From assembly GCA_964372465.1 (NCBI GenBank), contig CAYJRA010000002.1, positions 26,053 to 90,052 of the forward strand: a stretch of 64,000 nucleotides of DNA, read 5' to 3'. This stretch comes from JAGVVZ01 sp964372465. GTDB lineage: Archaea; Aenigmatarchaeota; Aenigmatarchaeia; CG10238-14. The notes under the pieces are model-generated. The model did not search any database. It was not told the DNA's origin and saw nothing but the letters and a program-made list of their open reading frames with translations. Both the position numbers and the translations under genes were made by a program. Shown here in pieces: positions 40,353 through 48,650 of the stretch; positions within the stretch are counted from its first letter, which is position 1; each line of letters begins with the position of its first letter.

Positions 40353-41731
40353 TTCTTACCTCTATTCATTTTACCTCTGGAAAACGATGCAAATATACCA
40401 ACAAAGCAAAACACCGCGAAAATTAAAAATATCACTTTCAAACTTTTCATGAAGAGTGGATAGTATTCGGCTGTTATTTGAATTCTGCCTATGTATGTAG
40501 CAAAAACCATCGTAACGATACCCATGCTTAGCATTTGTCCCACAAGCCTCATCGTGCTTAATGTAGCTGAAGAAACCCCGTAAAATTTCTTTCTAACCGA
40601 ACTCATGACAGCATTGACATTCGGCGATGAGAACAAAGCGAATCCAAAACCGAAAAGCATCAAATTACCTATTATAAATTCCAAAGGAGTATTTTCATTT
40701 ATAAAAACGAAAAAGAATAGGCCTAATGTTATGAGAGCCATTCCGGATGAGGCTATTATTCTTGGTTCAATCTTATCCGATAGTTTGCCTGCGAATGGCG
40801 AAAAGACAGCTTGCATAATGGGTTGGGATACTAGAACTAATCCAGTATTTTGTGGGCTAAAACCCTTTATGTATTGAAGATAAAGGCTCAGAAGAAAACC
40901 AATTGCATAAGTCGCGCTGTAATTGATCAATGCTGCTAAATTTGAATATGCAAACACTTTATTTTTCCTGAACAAATTTATGTCTATGAGCGGATGATTT
41001 GTTTTCGTTTGCCATTTGATAAACATGAAAGCAAAAACAATACCGATTAAGATTAATAATATCCCGTTGAATTTTGGAATGAATGAAAGGCCTAACATTA
41101 TGAAAATCAATGTTGAGCCATAAACAGTTGATCCAATAAAATCAAATTTTTCTCCTTTCGCGCCAGCCCATTCACCCTTCAGTTTTGAAAAAACAACATA
41201 TAGTATTGATGATCCCAGTAATACGATTGAGATAAAAATGCTTCTCCATCCGAGGTATTGTGTCAAGAATCCTCCGAAAAAAGGTCCCAAGGATGATCCC
41301 AAATAAACAGCAGTTGAGTTGATACCTAATGCCTTTCCTCTTTCTCCACGAGGAAATACCGAAGTTATTATTGATACGCCGGTCCCGAAAATCATCGCAC
41401 TGCCCATACCCTGTAAAACTCGTAATAATATCAGCATTAATGCAGAATTTGAAATCGATAATAGAACAGCAGCGATGATATGCACGATCACGCCAAATGT
41501 GAAAATTCTCTTTCTACCATGTATGTCTGCTAATCTACCAAAAGGAATGAGAAACACGGCAGCTGCTAAAACATATGAGGTAACAGTCCAGCTCAATAAA
41601 ATGGCATCGATCCCGAATTCCTTTCCTATTGACGGGAGTGCTACATTTATTGATGATCCTACAAACGGTGTAAGGAAAGAGCTTAATGTGGCTATAATCA
41701 AAATTAATTTCTTGTTATTAGAATTCTTCAT
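40349..41731 (-). CDS. MFS drug/metabolite exporter, DHA2 type (14 helices)
   Basis: A 460-residue transporter with about 14 hydrophobic helices. The MFS motif A is in FGRLADIHGRKRIFTFG, and SINVALPSIGKEFGIDAI with LLSWTVTSYVLAAAVFLIPF identifies the EmrB/QacA group. Proton-driven export is expected; substrate unknown. It overlaps trmY by 4 bases, so the tRNA modification pair lies downstream in the same transcript, which is probably just a packing effect. Confidence 0.9.
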   Translation of the reverse strand: MKNSNNKKLILIIATLSSFLTPFVGSSINVALPSIGKEFGIDAILLSWTVTSYVLAAAVFLIPFGRLADIHGRKRIFTFGVIVHIIAAVLLSISNSALMLILLRVLQGMGSAMIFGTGVSIITSVFPRGERGKALGINSTAVYLGSSLGPFFGGFLTQYLGWRSIFISIVLLGSSILYVVFSKLKGEWAGAKGEKFDFIGSTVYGSTLIFIMLGLSFIPKFNGILLILIGIVFAFMFIKWQTKTNHPLIDINLFRKNKVFAYSNLAALINYSATYAIGFLLSLYLQYIKGFSPQNTGLVLVSQPIMQAVFSPFAGKLSDKIEPRIIASSGMALITLGLFFFVFINENTPLEFIIGNLMLFGFGFALFSSPNVNAVMSSVRKKFYGVSSATLSTMRLVGQMLSMGIVTMVFATYIGRIQITAEYYPLFMKSLKVIFLIFAVFCFVGIFASFSRGKMNRGKK

Positions 41732-41784
41732 ATTCTTACTATTTTGGTTGTAATGTTTTTAACCTTTAAAATTAGATTTGAGGA

Positions 41785-43104
41785 TTAAAACTTCAGTCCA
41801 AACTTCTTTGCCAATTTAGCTAGTTGCCCTCTTTTTAATCCACCAGTTCCTCCTATTTTCTTAATTAATTTTTTAGACTGTTCAAATTGCTTTATCAAAT
41901 CTCTCACATCCTTTTCAGAAGTGCCAGAACCCTTAGCAATTCTTTTGATTCTGGAAGAATGGATTATTTCAGGATTATCCTTCTCCTCATTCGTCATGGA
42001 ATCTATGATGTACTTGAACTTCTTCATTTTCTCTTCTTGTAACTGCATCAAATTCTCTGGAACATTGTGACCCAAACCTGGTATCATTTCCATAACGCCA
42101 GATAAAGGTCCCATCTTTTCCATACCAACAAGTTGATCATAAAAATCTTTCAGAGTGAATTTTCCTGACAAGAATTTTTCAGCATCCTCTTCTTTGAATT
42201 CAGCATCCTTTACCTTTTCCATTAATGCTTCCAGATCACCCATTCCAAGCAATCTTGAAACAAACCTGACAGGATCATAAGGCTCTAAGTTTTCTATCTT
42301 TTCTCCAGTCCCGATGAATTTCACTTTTGCTTGAGTAACAGAGCAAGACGACAAAGCCCCACCGCCTTTTGCTGTACCGTCTGTTTTTGTGACGATTACG
42401 CCAGTCACACCAACTAATTTATGAAATTCCTCGGCTTGCTTCCCGACAGTTCTTCCCAGATCAGCAGGAATTACAAGCAGCGTTTCATTCGGCTGGAATA
42501 TTTTATGCAAATCTTTTAATTCCTTCGCTAGTTCATCATCCAGTGCATTTCTCCCCGCAGTATCTACAATTACCACATCATATTTTTCAAACTTATGCAG
42601 ACCTTCTTTTATTGCATCGTAAGGATTCTTTTCATCGTTTATATGGACTGGGATATGAAGTTTATCACCCAATTGCTGCAATTGCTGGGGCGCGGCAGGT
42701 CTGTGATAGTCGCATGCAATCATACCAGGTTTCAATCCCTGTTTCTGGAAATATTTTGCAAGCTTAGCTGTAGTTGTTGTTTTACCGGAACCGAAAAGAC
42801 CGACCATCATTATTCTTTTTTTGCCGATCAGTTCAGCTTTCTCTTTGCCTAGGAGATTAGTTATTTCTTCATAAACTACCTTCATCACATGCTCTCTAAG
42901 TGTAAAACCAGCTGGCATCTTTTCCTGAATGCATCTTTTCCTTATGTTGTTCGATAGTTCATAAACTAGCTTTACGTCTACATCAGCTTGAAGAAGTATT
43001 CGTTGCAAACCTTTTATTATCTCTTCTACAGATTCTCTATCAATGTTTGATTTAGTCAAAACATTTCTAATTAGATCGGTTATACTTTTACCAAAGTTCA
43101 GCAT
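41785..43104 (-). CDS. srp54: Signal recognition particle GTPase SRP54
   Basis: Recognises signal sequences on the ribosome and delivers them to FtsY. It has NG domains with the P-loop GLFGSGKTTTTAKLAKYF, DTAGRNALDDEL and TKTDGTAKGGGALS, followed by a Met-rich M domain (GKFTLKDFYDQLVGMEKMGP, LSGVMEMIPGLGHNVPENLM) and the KRIAKGSGTSEKDVRDLI helix. At 439 residues it is complete. It is third in the pfdA, ftsY, srp54 order typical of archaea. Confidence 0.97.
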   Translation of the reverse strand: MLNFGKSITDLIRNVLTKSNIDRESVEEIIKGLQRILLQADVDVKLVYELSNNIRKRCIQEKMPAGFTLREHVMKVVYEEITNLLGKEKAELIGKKRIMMVGLFGSGKTTTTAKLAKYFQKQGLKPGMIACDYHRPAAPQQLQQLGDKLHIPVHINDEKNPYDAIKEGLHKFEKYDVVIVDTAGRNALDDELAKELKDLHKIFQPNETLLVIPADLGRTVGKQAEEFHKLVGVTGVIVTKTDGTAKGGGALSSCSVTQAKVKFIGTGEKIENLEPYDPVRFVSRLLGMGDLEALMEKVKDAEFKEEDAEKFLSGKFTLKDFYDQLVGMEKMGPLSGVMEMIPGLGHNVPENLMQLQEEKMKKFKYIIDSMTNEEKDNPEIIHSSRIKRIAKGSGTSEKDVRDLIKQFEQSKKLIKKIGGTGGLKRGQLAKLAKKFGLKF

Positions 43105-43166
43105 GTTCTCTTTAGATAAATATTAAGTGGTTTTTTTAAGGTTATAGATTTTTTATTTCTGATATA

Positions 43167-44177
43167 TTATAACAATTTTTCAACTATCTTTTTAGGATCG
43201 TATTTCTCAAAGTTTTTATATTCCTGCCCAACACCCAGAAATAGAATAGGTTTCTTCAATACATATGCAGCTGAGAGGATACTGCCTCCCTTCTCAACGA
43301 CATCCGCTTTAGTCAATATCAATGCGTCGACACCCACTGCTTTGTCATACATTTCGCATTGGTTGATGATATCATTGCCAGTTAGGCTATCTAACACGAG
43401 AATTTTTAAGTCAGCCTTGTTCACTCTGCACACTTTTTCCAGCTGGTCCATCAAATTTTTGTTCGTGTGAGTTCTTCCAGCAGTATCCGCCAATACTACA
43501 TTAACATTCTGAGACTCTGCGTGTTTGACTGCATCAAATATAACTGCAGCCGGATCAGCGCCATATTGATGCCTTATCACCTTCACTTTCAATTTGTTTG
43601 CATGTTCTTCCAACTGTTCTATTGAAGCTGCACGGAACGAATCTCCCGCAGCAAATACAACTGAATACTTTCTATCCATAAGCCATTTTGCGAATTTTGC
43701 TAGGCTCGTCGTCTTTCCGCTACCATTGAATCCTAGAAAAATAAACAATACCGGTTTATTCTCTTTCTTTTTTTTCTCTATGATATCTTCTAGATCTATT
43801 TCAGGAGTCGTTAAAACTTCTAGTAAGCTATTTTTGAAACTGTTTTCTACCACTTCCTTTACATGCATTCTTTTAACATCTTTTCCTACCAAGTTTCTTT
43901 TTAAGTCATCTTTGAATTTGTCAATTACATCAACTGCCACATCTGCTTCCAGCAAATCCAATTCAACTTGATTGAAAATGTTGATTACATCATCTTCTGT
44001 TATCTGCCTTTCAGTCACTGTTTTGAAAATTCTTTCTGCAACTTCTTTTACCGTGGATTTTTTATCTTTAGGTTGTTTTTCCTTCCTCTCTTTCTTTGGC
44101 TTAGGCTCTTCTTTAACAACTTTTTTGGTTACAGTAGAAATAATATTACTAATCTTCTTCTTTAAGAAGTCAAACAT
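43167..44177 (-). CDS. ftsY: SRP receptor GTPase FtsY
   Basis: Membrane-docking partner of SRP54. A short basic/charged N-terminal stretch (KEEPKPKKERKEKQPKDKK) precedes the NG domain with FLGFNGSGKTTSLAKFAKWL, DTAGRTHTNKNLMDQLEKV, TKADVVEKGGSILSA and the end FLGVGQEYKNFEKYDPKK. Length 336 is normal for archaeal FtsY. Downstream of prefoldin alpha by 2 bases. Confidence 0.96.
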   Translation of the reverse strand: MFDFLKKKISNIISTVTKKVVKEEPKPKKERKEKQPKDKKSTVKEVAERIFKTVTERQITEDDVINIFNQVELDLLEADVAVDVIDKFKDDLKRNLVGKDVKRMHVKEVVENSFKNSLLEVLTTPEIDLEDIIEKKKKENKPVLFIFLGFNGSGKTTSLAKFAKWLMDRKYSVVFAAGDSFRAASIEQLEEHANKLKVKVIRHQYGADPAAVIFDAVKHAESQNVNVVLADTAGRTHTNKNLMDQLEKVCRVNKADLKILVLDSLTGNDIINQCEMYDKAVGVDALILTKADVVEKGGSILSAAYVLKKPILFLGVGQEYKNFEKYDPKKIVEKLL

Positions 44178-44179
44178 AT

Positions 44180-44587
44180 CTATCTCTTCTCGATTATAGA
44201 CCTTATTTCAGGTTCCATCCTAGTCAATTCTTCTTTGTATTTTAATATCTCATCCTCAAAAACTTGGATAGTAGCGGCAGTCTCATTTTTGTATTCATCA
44301 ACAGTTTTTCTGGCATCATTCAATGTCGTGTCAATAGCCGCATCTTCGCCTATCGTCATGACTATTTTATTATCGCCAGATAATCTACCGGATATATAAA
44401 CACCCGATCCCAAAGGTAGCAAGATTTCCTTTTCTTTGGATGTATCTATGTTTTCCAACGCCTCTAGAGTTGACTCAATTTCAATTAGTCTATTTATCAA
44501 CAGCTCTCTCCTGCTAGTCAACATCTCCATTCTGTTTTGCAGCTGCTGATATCTCAATACTCTTTGCTGTGCTTCTTTCTGATCCAT
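44180..44587 (-). CDS. pfdA: Prefoldin alpha subunit
   Basis: Chaperone subunit that hands unfolded proteins to the thermosome. At 135 residues it has two coiled-coil arms (QRVLRYQQLQNRMEMLTSRR and YKEELTRMEPEIRSIIEKR) flanking the beta-hairpin core with LLPLGSGVYISGRLSGDNKI. Just upstream lies tRNA-Val on the same strand. Confidence 0.93.
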   Translation of the reverse strand: MDQKEAQQRVLRYQQLQNRMEMLTSRRELLINRLIEIESTLEALENIDTSKEKEILLPLGSGVYISGRLSGDNKIVMTIGEDAAIDTTLNDARKTVDEYKNETAATIQVFEDEILKYKEELTRMEPEIRSIIEKR

Positions 44588-44634
44588 GACAATCTATACT
44601 CACTGAATATTAAAATACTTTGTTAAAGGCAAAA

Positions 44635-44740
44635 TGGGTCCAACCAGAATTGAACTGGTCTCTCGGCCTTTCTTAGTGATTCATACCAAATGTAAGGGCC
44701 GCGTCCTATTCCCGATTTTTTACCGATAGACTATGGACCC
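44635..44740 (-). tRNA. tRNA-Val(TAC) with anticodon intron and D-loop insertion
   Basis: Acceptor GGGTCCA with TGGACCC, T-arm ACCAGTTCAATTCTGGT, discriminator A. The anticodon stem CGGCC/GGCCG encloses 28 bases. Removing the 21-base intron (44670-44690) leaves CTTACAA, anticodon TAC. Its BHB is good: central helix CTTA/TAAG, bulges CAT and AAA, intron hairpin TGGT/ATCA. The D-arm is also expanded. Removing 13 bases (44709-44721, AAAAAATCGGGAA) restores the canonical TCTATCGGTTAGGA, suggesting a second intron, although its BHB has one mismatch. ATCGG occurs twice around the insertion. Confidence 0.88.
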
Positions 44741-44804
44741 GATAACAAATACTAGTCAGGTATAGGTTTAAAAGTTTAATTTCTTTTCTAATATTAGTGG
44801 TTTA

Positions 44805-45056
44805 ATGTTTAAGATGAAAAACAAGGAAGAGACCTTTAATTTTAACCCAGAAAAATTCAGAATCAGCGTTCAAGCCAAATCAGACAACATGGAAAAGTTT
44901 GAAGAAATGATGAAACAGATAGATACAGTCTCTAAATACCTTTCCCATCTTTCGAAGAAAGTTGACGATATTCTTGTTTTGACCAAACTTCAAGATGAAA
45001 AAATAAAGGATTTGGAGAGTAGAATAGAGGCTTTGACAGCTAGAGAGTTGGAGTGA
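44805..45056 (+). CDS. Small coiled-coil protein
   Basis: An 83-residue, largely helical protein with heptad-like spacing (MEKFEEMMKQIDTVSKYLSH, LSKKVDDILVLTKLQDEKIK, DLESRIEALT). No catalytic motif. An in-frame ATG at codon 4 is an alternative start. Likely a dimeric scaffold or DNA/protein-associated factor; the identity is unknown. Confidence 0.6.
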   Translation: MFKMKNKEETFNFNPEKFRISVQAKSDNMEKFEEMMKQIDTVSKYLSHLSKKVDDILVLTKLQDEKIKDLESRIEALTARELE

Positions 45057-45057
45057 T

Positions 45058-45588
45058 TCAATATTTTTTTAATTCAGAAATGTCGTCAGGCAGATGATCA
45101 ATTCCACTGAATTCCTTTACAACAATGGATTTTATTTTCTTTTTTAATTCCGGTTTCAGACTGGGATATGTCATCTCGTGTTTACCAATAGAATCACAAT
45201 CGTCTTCAATTATAATATCTGGTAAAGGTTTAATTCTTTCAACGACATCTTTATAATTTTCGCCCGACCCACGATGATATACTGTACCTCTAGGAAATTT
45301 ATTTCTATCAAGAACAGATATTTCCGCCTTTATTCCTTCTTTAAATAAAATCCTTTCGTCTTCTCTTGCACTTTTGGATTTCGTGAGTGCACTTAGATAA
45401 CATATTTTTGCTCCTTGTTTTTCCCAATTTTGTAACTTTTTAACCACATTACCCACAGGAACATGAGATGCGTAATCTTTAACAGATTCATTCTTTTCGA
45501 TAACTTGTTTTATTATTTCCTCTCTAGTATGACCAATTGCATCTTTATGCATGATTGTTGTTCCTTGAAGGAAGACAAGTATTTTCAT
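45058..45588 (-). CDS. Conserved hypothetical protein with HAD-like features
   Basis: About 176 residues from the ATG at 45588, where MKILVFLQGTTIMHKDAIGH fits a real N-terminus; an upstream frame extension runs into the initiator tRNA gene and is rejected. Conserved-looking blocks are ICYLSALTKSKSAREDERIL, the acidic DIIIEDDCDSIG and IKSIVVKEFSGIDHLP. The Ser/Thr after a strand and the DD-rich loop are compatible with a HAD-type hydrolase lacking the usual DxD. Function unknown. Confidence 0.65.
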   Translation of the reverse strand: MKILVFLQGTTIMHKDAIGHTREEIIKQVIEKNESVKDYASHVPVGNVVKKLQNWEKQGAKICYLSALTKSKSAREDERILFKEGIKAEISVLDRNKFPRGTVYHRGSGENYKDVVERIKPLPDIIIEDDCDSIGKHEMTYPSLKPELKKKIKSIVVKEFSGIDHLPDDISELKKY

Positions 45589-45624
45589 AATAATACCATT
45601 AGCCGCATATTTTGAGTTGAAAAA

Positions 45625-45719
45625 TAGCGAGAGGAAGATTTGAACTTCCGACCCCAGGGTTATGAGCCCTGTGAGCACTCCATTGCAGTTTGTTTTACAA
45701 AAGGCTGCTCCATCTCGCT
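45625..45719 (-). tRNA. Initiator tRNA-Met(CAT) with 20-base D-loop intron
   Basis: Acceptor AGCGAGA with TCTCGCT, giving the A1:U72 pair of archaeal initiators, with anticodon loop CTCATAA and T-arm GGAAGTTCAAATCTTCC. The anticodon loop is normal length. The D-loop holds a 20-base insertion (45683-45702). Removing TTTTGTAAAACAAACTGCAA restores the D-arm GAGCAGCCTGGAGTGCTC. The junctions form a strict BHB: central helix GCAG/CTGC, bulges CCT and AAT, intron hairpin TTTGT/ACAAA. This is a non-canonical intron position. Confidence 0.92.
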
Positions 45720-45743
45720 ATGTCTTAACATATGAACAATTAA

Positions 45744-46820
45744 TCACTTAAAAACCTTTCTTTTAGCTAATGAAATATAAACCTTTCTTCCCCGCGATCC
45801 ACTTCTTCTTACCTTTTCATTTATGACACCGGTATTTTTTAAATAATTTAAATGGTGCCTAAATTGGACATGGCTAATTTTCCCATACTGTTTTGAATAT
45901 AGATCTCTCAATTCACTTGATGTAATAACATTTTGGGATTCAAGTAGTACAGCAATGTTTTTGTCAGTATCTTCCAACCTGTTTTTCATTATTTCTACTT
46001 TCATTGATTTTACTGATAATAATATTTTTTTGACATGATCAACAGTTATTCTATCAGAATTTTCGTCTTCTGCCAATCTACTGGCCTTTCTTAGGCATTC
46101 TATTCCAATCCTTACATCCCCGCCTCTGACTACAGCATGATTGGCACACAACAAAATCACACCTTCTTCAACCACGCCACTTCTGAAAGCTTCTTTACAT
46201 CTTTCAGTAAGAATTTTTTTCATCTCTTCCAAGGTGTAGGGTTTGAATTGTATTTCTTCTATATCCAAGCTGCTCATTATTCTTGGTTCCAAATTCATGA
46301 AAACATCCTTATAATTTGAGATGGCAACTATACCAACCTGATTTTCAACATATTGATTCAATCTAAGCAAATCATACAATGCCTTTTCATCCCTTCTTAT
46401 TAGTTGATCTATCTCATCCAAGCAGACAACAATACCTTTCTTTGTTTTTTTAATTCCATCAATTAATCTTTCCATTACTTCATCCTTTGAAACGCCTCTT
46501 CTTTGAACAAAGAATCCGAGTTCTGTAGTCAGTTTAGTTATTAATCCAAAAGAAGTGTTGTAATCCCACGTATTGATATAAACTGGCTTGATTCCAGAAT
46601 ATTCTTCAAACTGCTTGAAGACGAATTTTACCGATGCTGTTTTGCCTATGCCAGGTGCCCCGTTTACAAATATATTCTGTGGCCTTCTTCCTTTGCTGGC
46701 AGGTTCTAAATTTTTAGCGATTAACTCAGTTTGCGATTCCCTGTGCGGGAGCATCTCAGGTAAATATTCTGGAGATAAAGCATTTTCATTTTTGTATATC
46801 TTTGATTCTTCGAACGCCAT
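45744..46820 (-). CDS. orc1: Orc1/Cdc6 replication initiator
   Basis: AAA+ origin-binding and helicase-loading protein, 358 residues. Walker A is GAPGIGKT (54-61) and Walker B VVCLDEIDQLI, with sensor 1 in VGIVAISNYKD and sensor 2 near VVRGGDVRIGIECLRKA. A C-terminal winged helix (SSELRDLYSKQYGKISHVQF) binds DNA. A 10-base inverted repeat lies directly upstream (46827-46869). A replication origin is often near this gene in archaea, but no clear ORB cluster is recognisable here. Confidence 0.95.
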   Translation of the reverse strand: MAFEESKIYKNENALSPEYLPEMLPHRESQTELIAKNLEPASKGRRPQNIFVNGAPGIGKTASVKFVFKQFEEYSGIKPVYINTWDYNTSFGLITKLTTELGFFVQRRGVSKDEVMERLIDGIKKTKKGIVVCLDEIDQLIRRDEKALYDLLRLNQYVENQVGIVAISNYKDVFMNLEPRIMSSLDIEEIQFKPYTLEEMKKILTERCKEAFRSGVVEEGVILLCANHAVVRGGDVRIGIECLRKASRLAEDENSDRITVDHVKKILLSVKSMKVEIMKNRLEDTDKNIAVLLESQNVITSSELRDLYSKQYGKISHVQFRHHLNYLKNTGVINEKVRRSGSRGRKVYISLAKRKVFK

Positions 46821-46826
46821 AATTAA

Positions 46827-46869
46827 TTGATGTAAATAAATTAAGAAATAATAGTGTTTTTTACATCAA
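46827..46869. promoter_or_regulatory. Inverted repeat upstream of orc1
   Basis: TTGATGTAAA (46827-46836) and TTTACATCAA (46860-46869) form a perfect 10-base dyad with a 23-base spacer, filling the 53-base gap between lysS and orc1. It may be an autoregulatory or initiator-binding site. Confidence 0.45.
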
Positions 46870-46873
46870 AATC

Positions 46874-48415
46874 CTATTTCTTGACTACACTATCACTTTC
46901 TTTGTCTCCGAAAACATCAACCTTCTTCCCAGATCTTAATGCAGGAAATAGTATGACATCTCTGATTGAAGTGTTGTTCGTCAAAAGCATAGTCACTCTA
47001 TCAATTCCAATACCAATGCCGCAGGTAGGTGGCATGCCATGCTCGATAGCTCTGATAAAATCTTCATCCATTGGATGCGCTTCCTCATCCCCCGTTTTGC
47101 TTCTTTTCAATTCTTCTATAAAATTTTTTTTGAGTTGTATGGGGTCATTTATTTCAGAATAATTATTTCCGTATTCTTCGCCGCAAATATACATCTCAAA
47201 TCTTTCTGTGAATGAGGGATCGTCTTTGCATTTTTTGGATAGCGCTGATATCTCTATCGGATAATCATAAACTATTGTTGGCTGTATTAATTTTGATTCT
47301 ACCAGTTCTTCAAAAATTGCCCCGATAACCTCGCCTTTCCTAACTCCATCTTTCACTTTTATTCCATTGTTTTTAGCGAATTTTATCAAGTCATTCAGCG
47401 AGCTATTCATCACGTCAGTGTTGGTGTGTTTTTTGATCGCATCAACCAATTTTATTCTTGTCCACGGTGGTTTCAAGTCTATCTTATTGCCATTGTATGT
47501 TATTTTCGTTGTTCCGATCGCTTTTTTTGCCGCATATGCTATCACATTTTCCACTAATTTCATCCCATCCCTATAATCGGCGTATGTTGTCATGGCTTCT
47601 ACTTGTAAAAATTCTGGGTTGTGCATAGTGTCAACGCCTTCGTTTCTAAAATCAGGAGAGAATTCAAATACCCTTTCAAATCCTCCCACAACAAGCCTTT
47701 TCAAATACATTTCGTTTGAAATTCTTAGATACATTTTCATATCCAATGTATTATGATGTGTGACAAAAGGTCGAGCAAACGCACCGCCATATATTGGTTG
47801 CAATATTGGCGTCTCCACCTCCACATATCCTTCTTTGACAAAATATTCTCTTATTGCTTGAATGATTTTGCTTCTTAATATGAAAGTTTTTTTGACTTCC
47901 GGGTTCATTATGAGATCCAAATATCTCTGCCTGTATCTCGATTCAACGTCCTTTAAGCCGAACCATTCTGACGGAAGAGGTCTTAATGCCTTGCATAAGA
48001 TATGGATTTTTTTTACCCATATACTCAGCTCGCCTTTATGCGTCTTGAAAACGAAACCGTCTACACCTATTATATCTCCCGTATCTAGTTTCTCCAGTAT
48101 TTTATATGGTTCTTCACCCAATGTATCAACGCTGAAATATGATTGCATTCTTCCAGAGAAGTCTTCAATGTCAGCAAACGAAGCCTTTCCATGCATTCTT
48201 ATGCTTCTAATTCTACCCGCCGCCTTTACTTTTATTTTTTCAAGTTTTTGTCCGGCTTTTATTTTTGAATGTTTCTGTATTATTTCATTAATCATGTGGG
48301 AACGGTCATATCTGCTTCCAAAAGGATCTACGCCCATATATTTTAGATCTTCTAATTTTTTCTTCCTTTCTTCTATCATTTTTTCCAATGTTGTTTTCTG
48401 TTCCATATCATTCAT
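46874..48415 (-). CDS. lysS: Lysyl-tRNA synthetase, class II (bacterial/eukaryal type)
   Basis: Charges tRNA-Lys. At 513 residues it has an N-terminal OB anticodon-binding domain (VKAAGRIRSIRMHGKASFAD) and class II motifs: motif 2 in FEFSPDFRNEGVDTMHNPEF and motif 3 in GMPPTCGIGIGIDRVTMLL. Many archaea use the unrelated class I LysRS, so this form points to ancient transfer or a lineage that uses class II. Met1 or Met4 may start translation. Upstream of orc1 in the same direction. Confidence 0.96.
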   Translation of the reverse strand: MNDMEQKTTLEKMIEERKKKLEDLKYMGVDPFGSRYDRSHMINEIIQKHSKIKAGQKLEKIKVKAAGRIRSIRMHGKASFADIEDFSGRMQSYFSVDTLGEEPYKILEKLDTGDIIGVDGFVFKTHKGELSIWVKKIHILCKALRPLPSEWFGLKDVESRYRQRYLDLIMNPEVKKTFILRSKIIQAIREYFVKEGYVEVETPILQPIYGGAFARPFVTHHNTLDMKMYLRISNEMYLKRLVVGGFERVFEFSPDFRNEGVDTMHNPEFLQVEAMTTYADYRDGMKLVENVIAYAAKKAIGTTKITYNGNKIDLKPPWTRIKLVDAIKKHTNTDVMNSSLNDLIKFAKNNGIKVKDGVRKGEVIGAIFEELVESKLIQPTIVYDYPIEISALSKKCKDDPSFTERFEMYICGEEYGNNYSEINDPIQLKKNFIEELKRSKTGDEEAHPMDEDFIRAIEHGMPPTCGIGIGIDRVTMLLTNNTSIRDVILFPALRSGKKVDVFGDKESDSVVKK

Positions 48416-48424
48416 TTATATCGC

Positions 48425-48556
48425 CTAGAATTTTAAAGTATCATCTATTGTCTCTTTTGCACTTTCAACAATTATTAGGATTTTATTTTGTTTCAAAAAT
48501 TTAATGTAGTGCGGACTAGAGAAAAATTCAGAATTATTGGATCTTTTGATATCCAC
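48425..48556 (-). CDS. Possible small protein, 43 codons
   Basis: A GTG-initiated frame just upstream of lysS reads VDIKRSNNSEFFSSPHYIKF, with KFLKQNKILIIVESAKETID overlapping its end. The amino-acid mix is protein-like and the stop lies 9 bases before lysS, but there is no clear ribosome-binding site. It could instead be the tail of a decayed gene. The rest of the 48416-48650 gap holds only AT-rich promoter-like sequence for tgt. Confidence 0.3.
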   Translation of the reverse strand: MDIKRSNNSEFFSSPHYIKFLKQNKILIIVESAKETIDDTLKF

Positions 48557-48650
48557 CCATTTTTGATCAGTTTATAATTTTTGAAATAAAGAATTTAAAC
48601 TTGATTTTTGTCGCAAAAGATTAAATTTTAGATCAACAGATTGTTATCTT

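Noticed and set aside
45589..45678. A 30-codon N-terminal extension of the HAD-like protein
   Set aside because: It runs through the 3' half of the initiator tRNA gene; the internal ATG gives a normal protein start.
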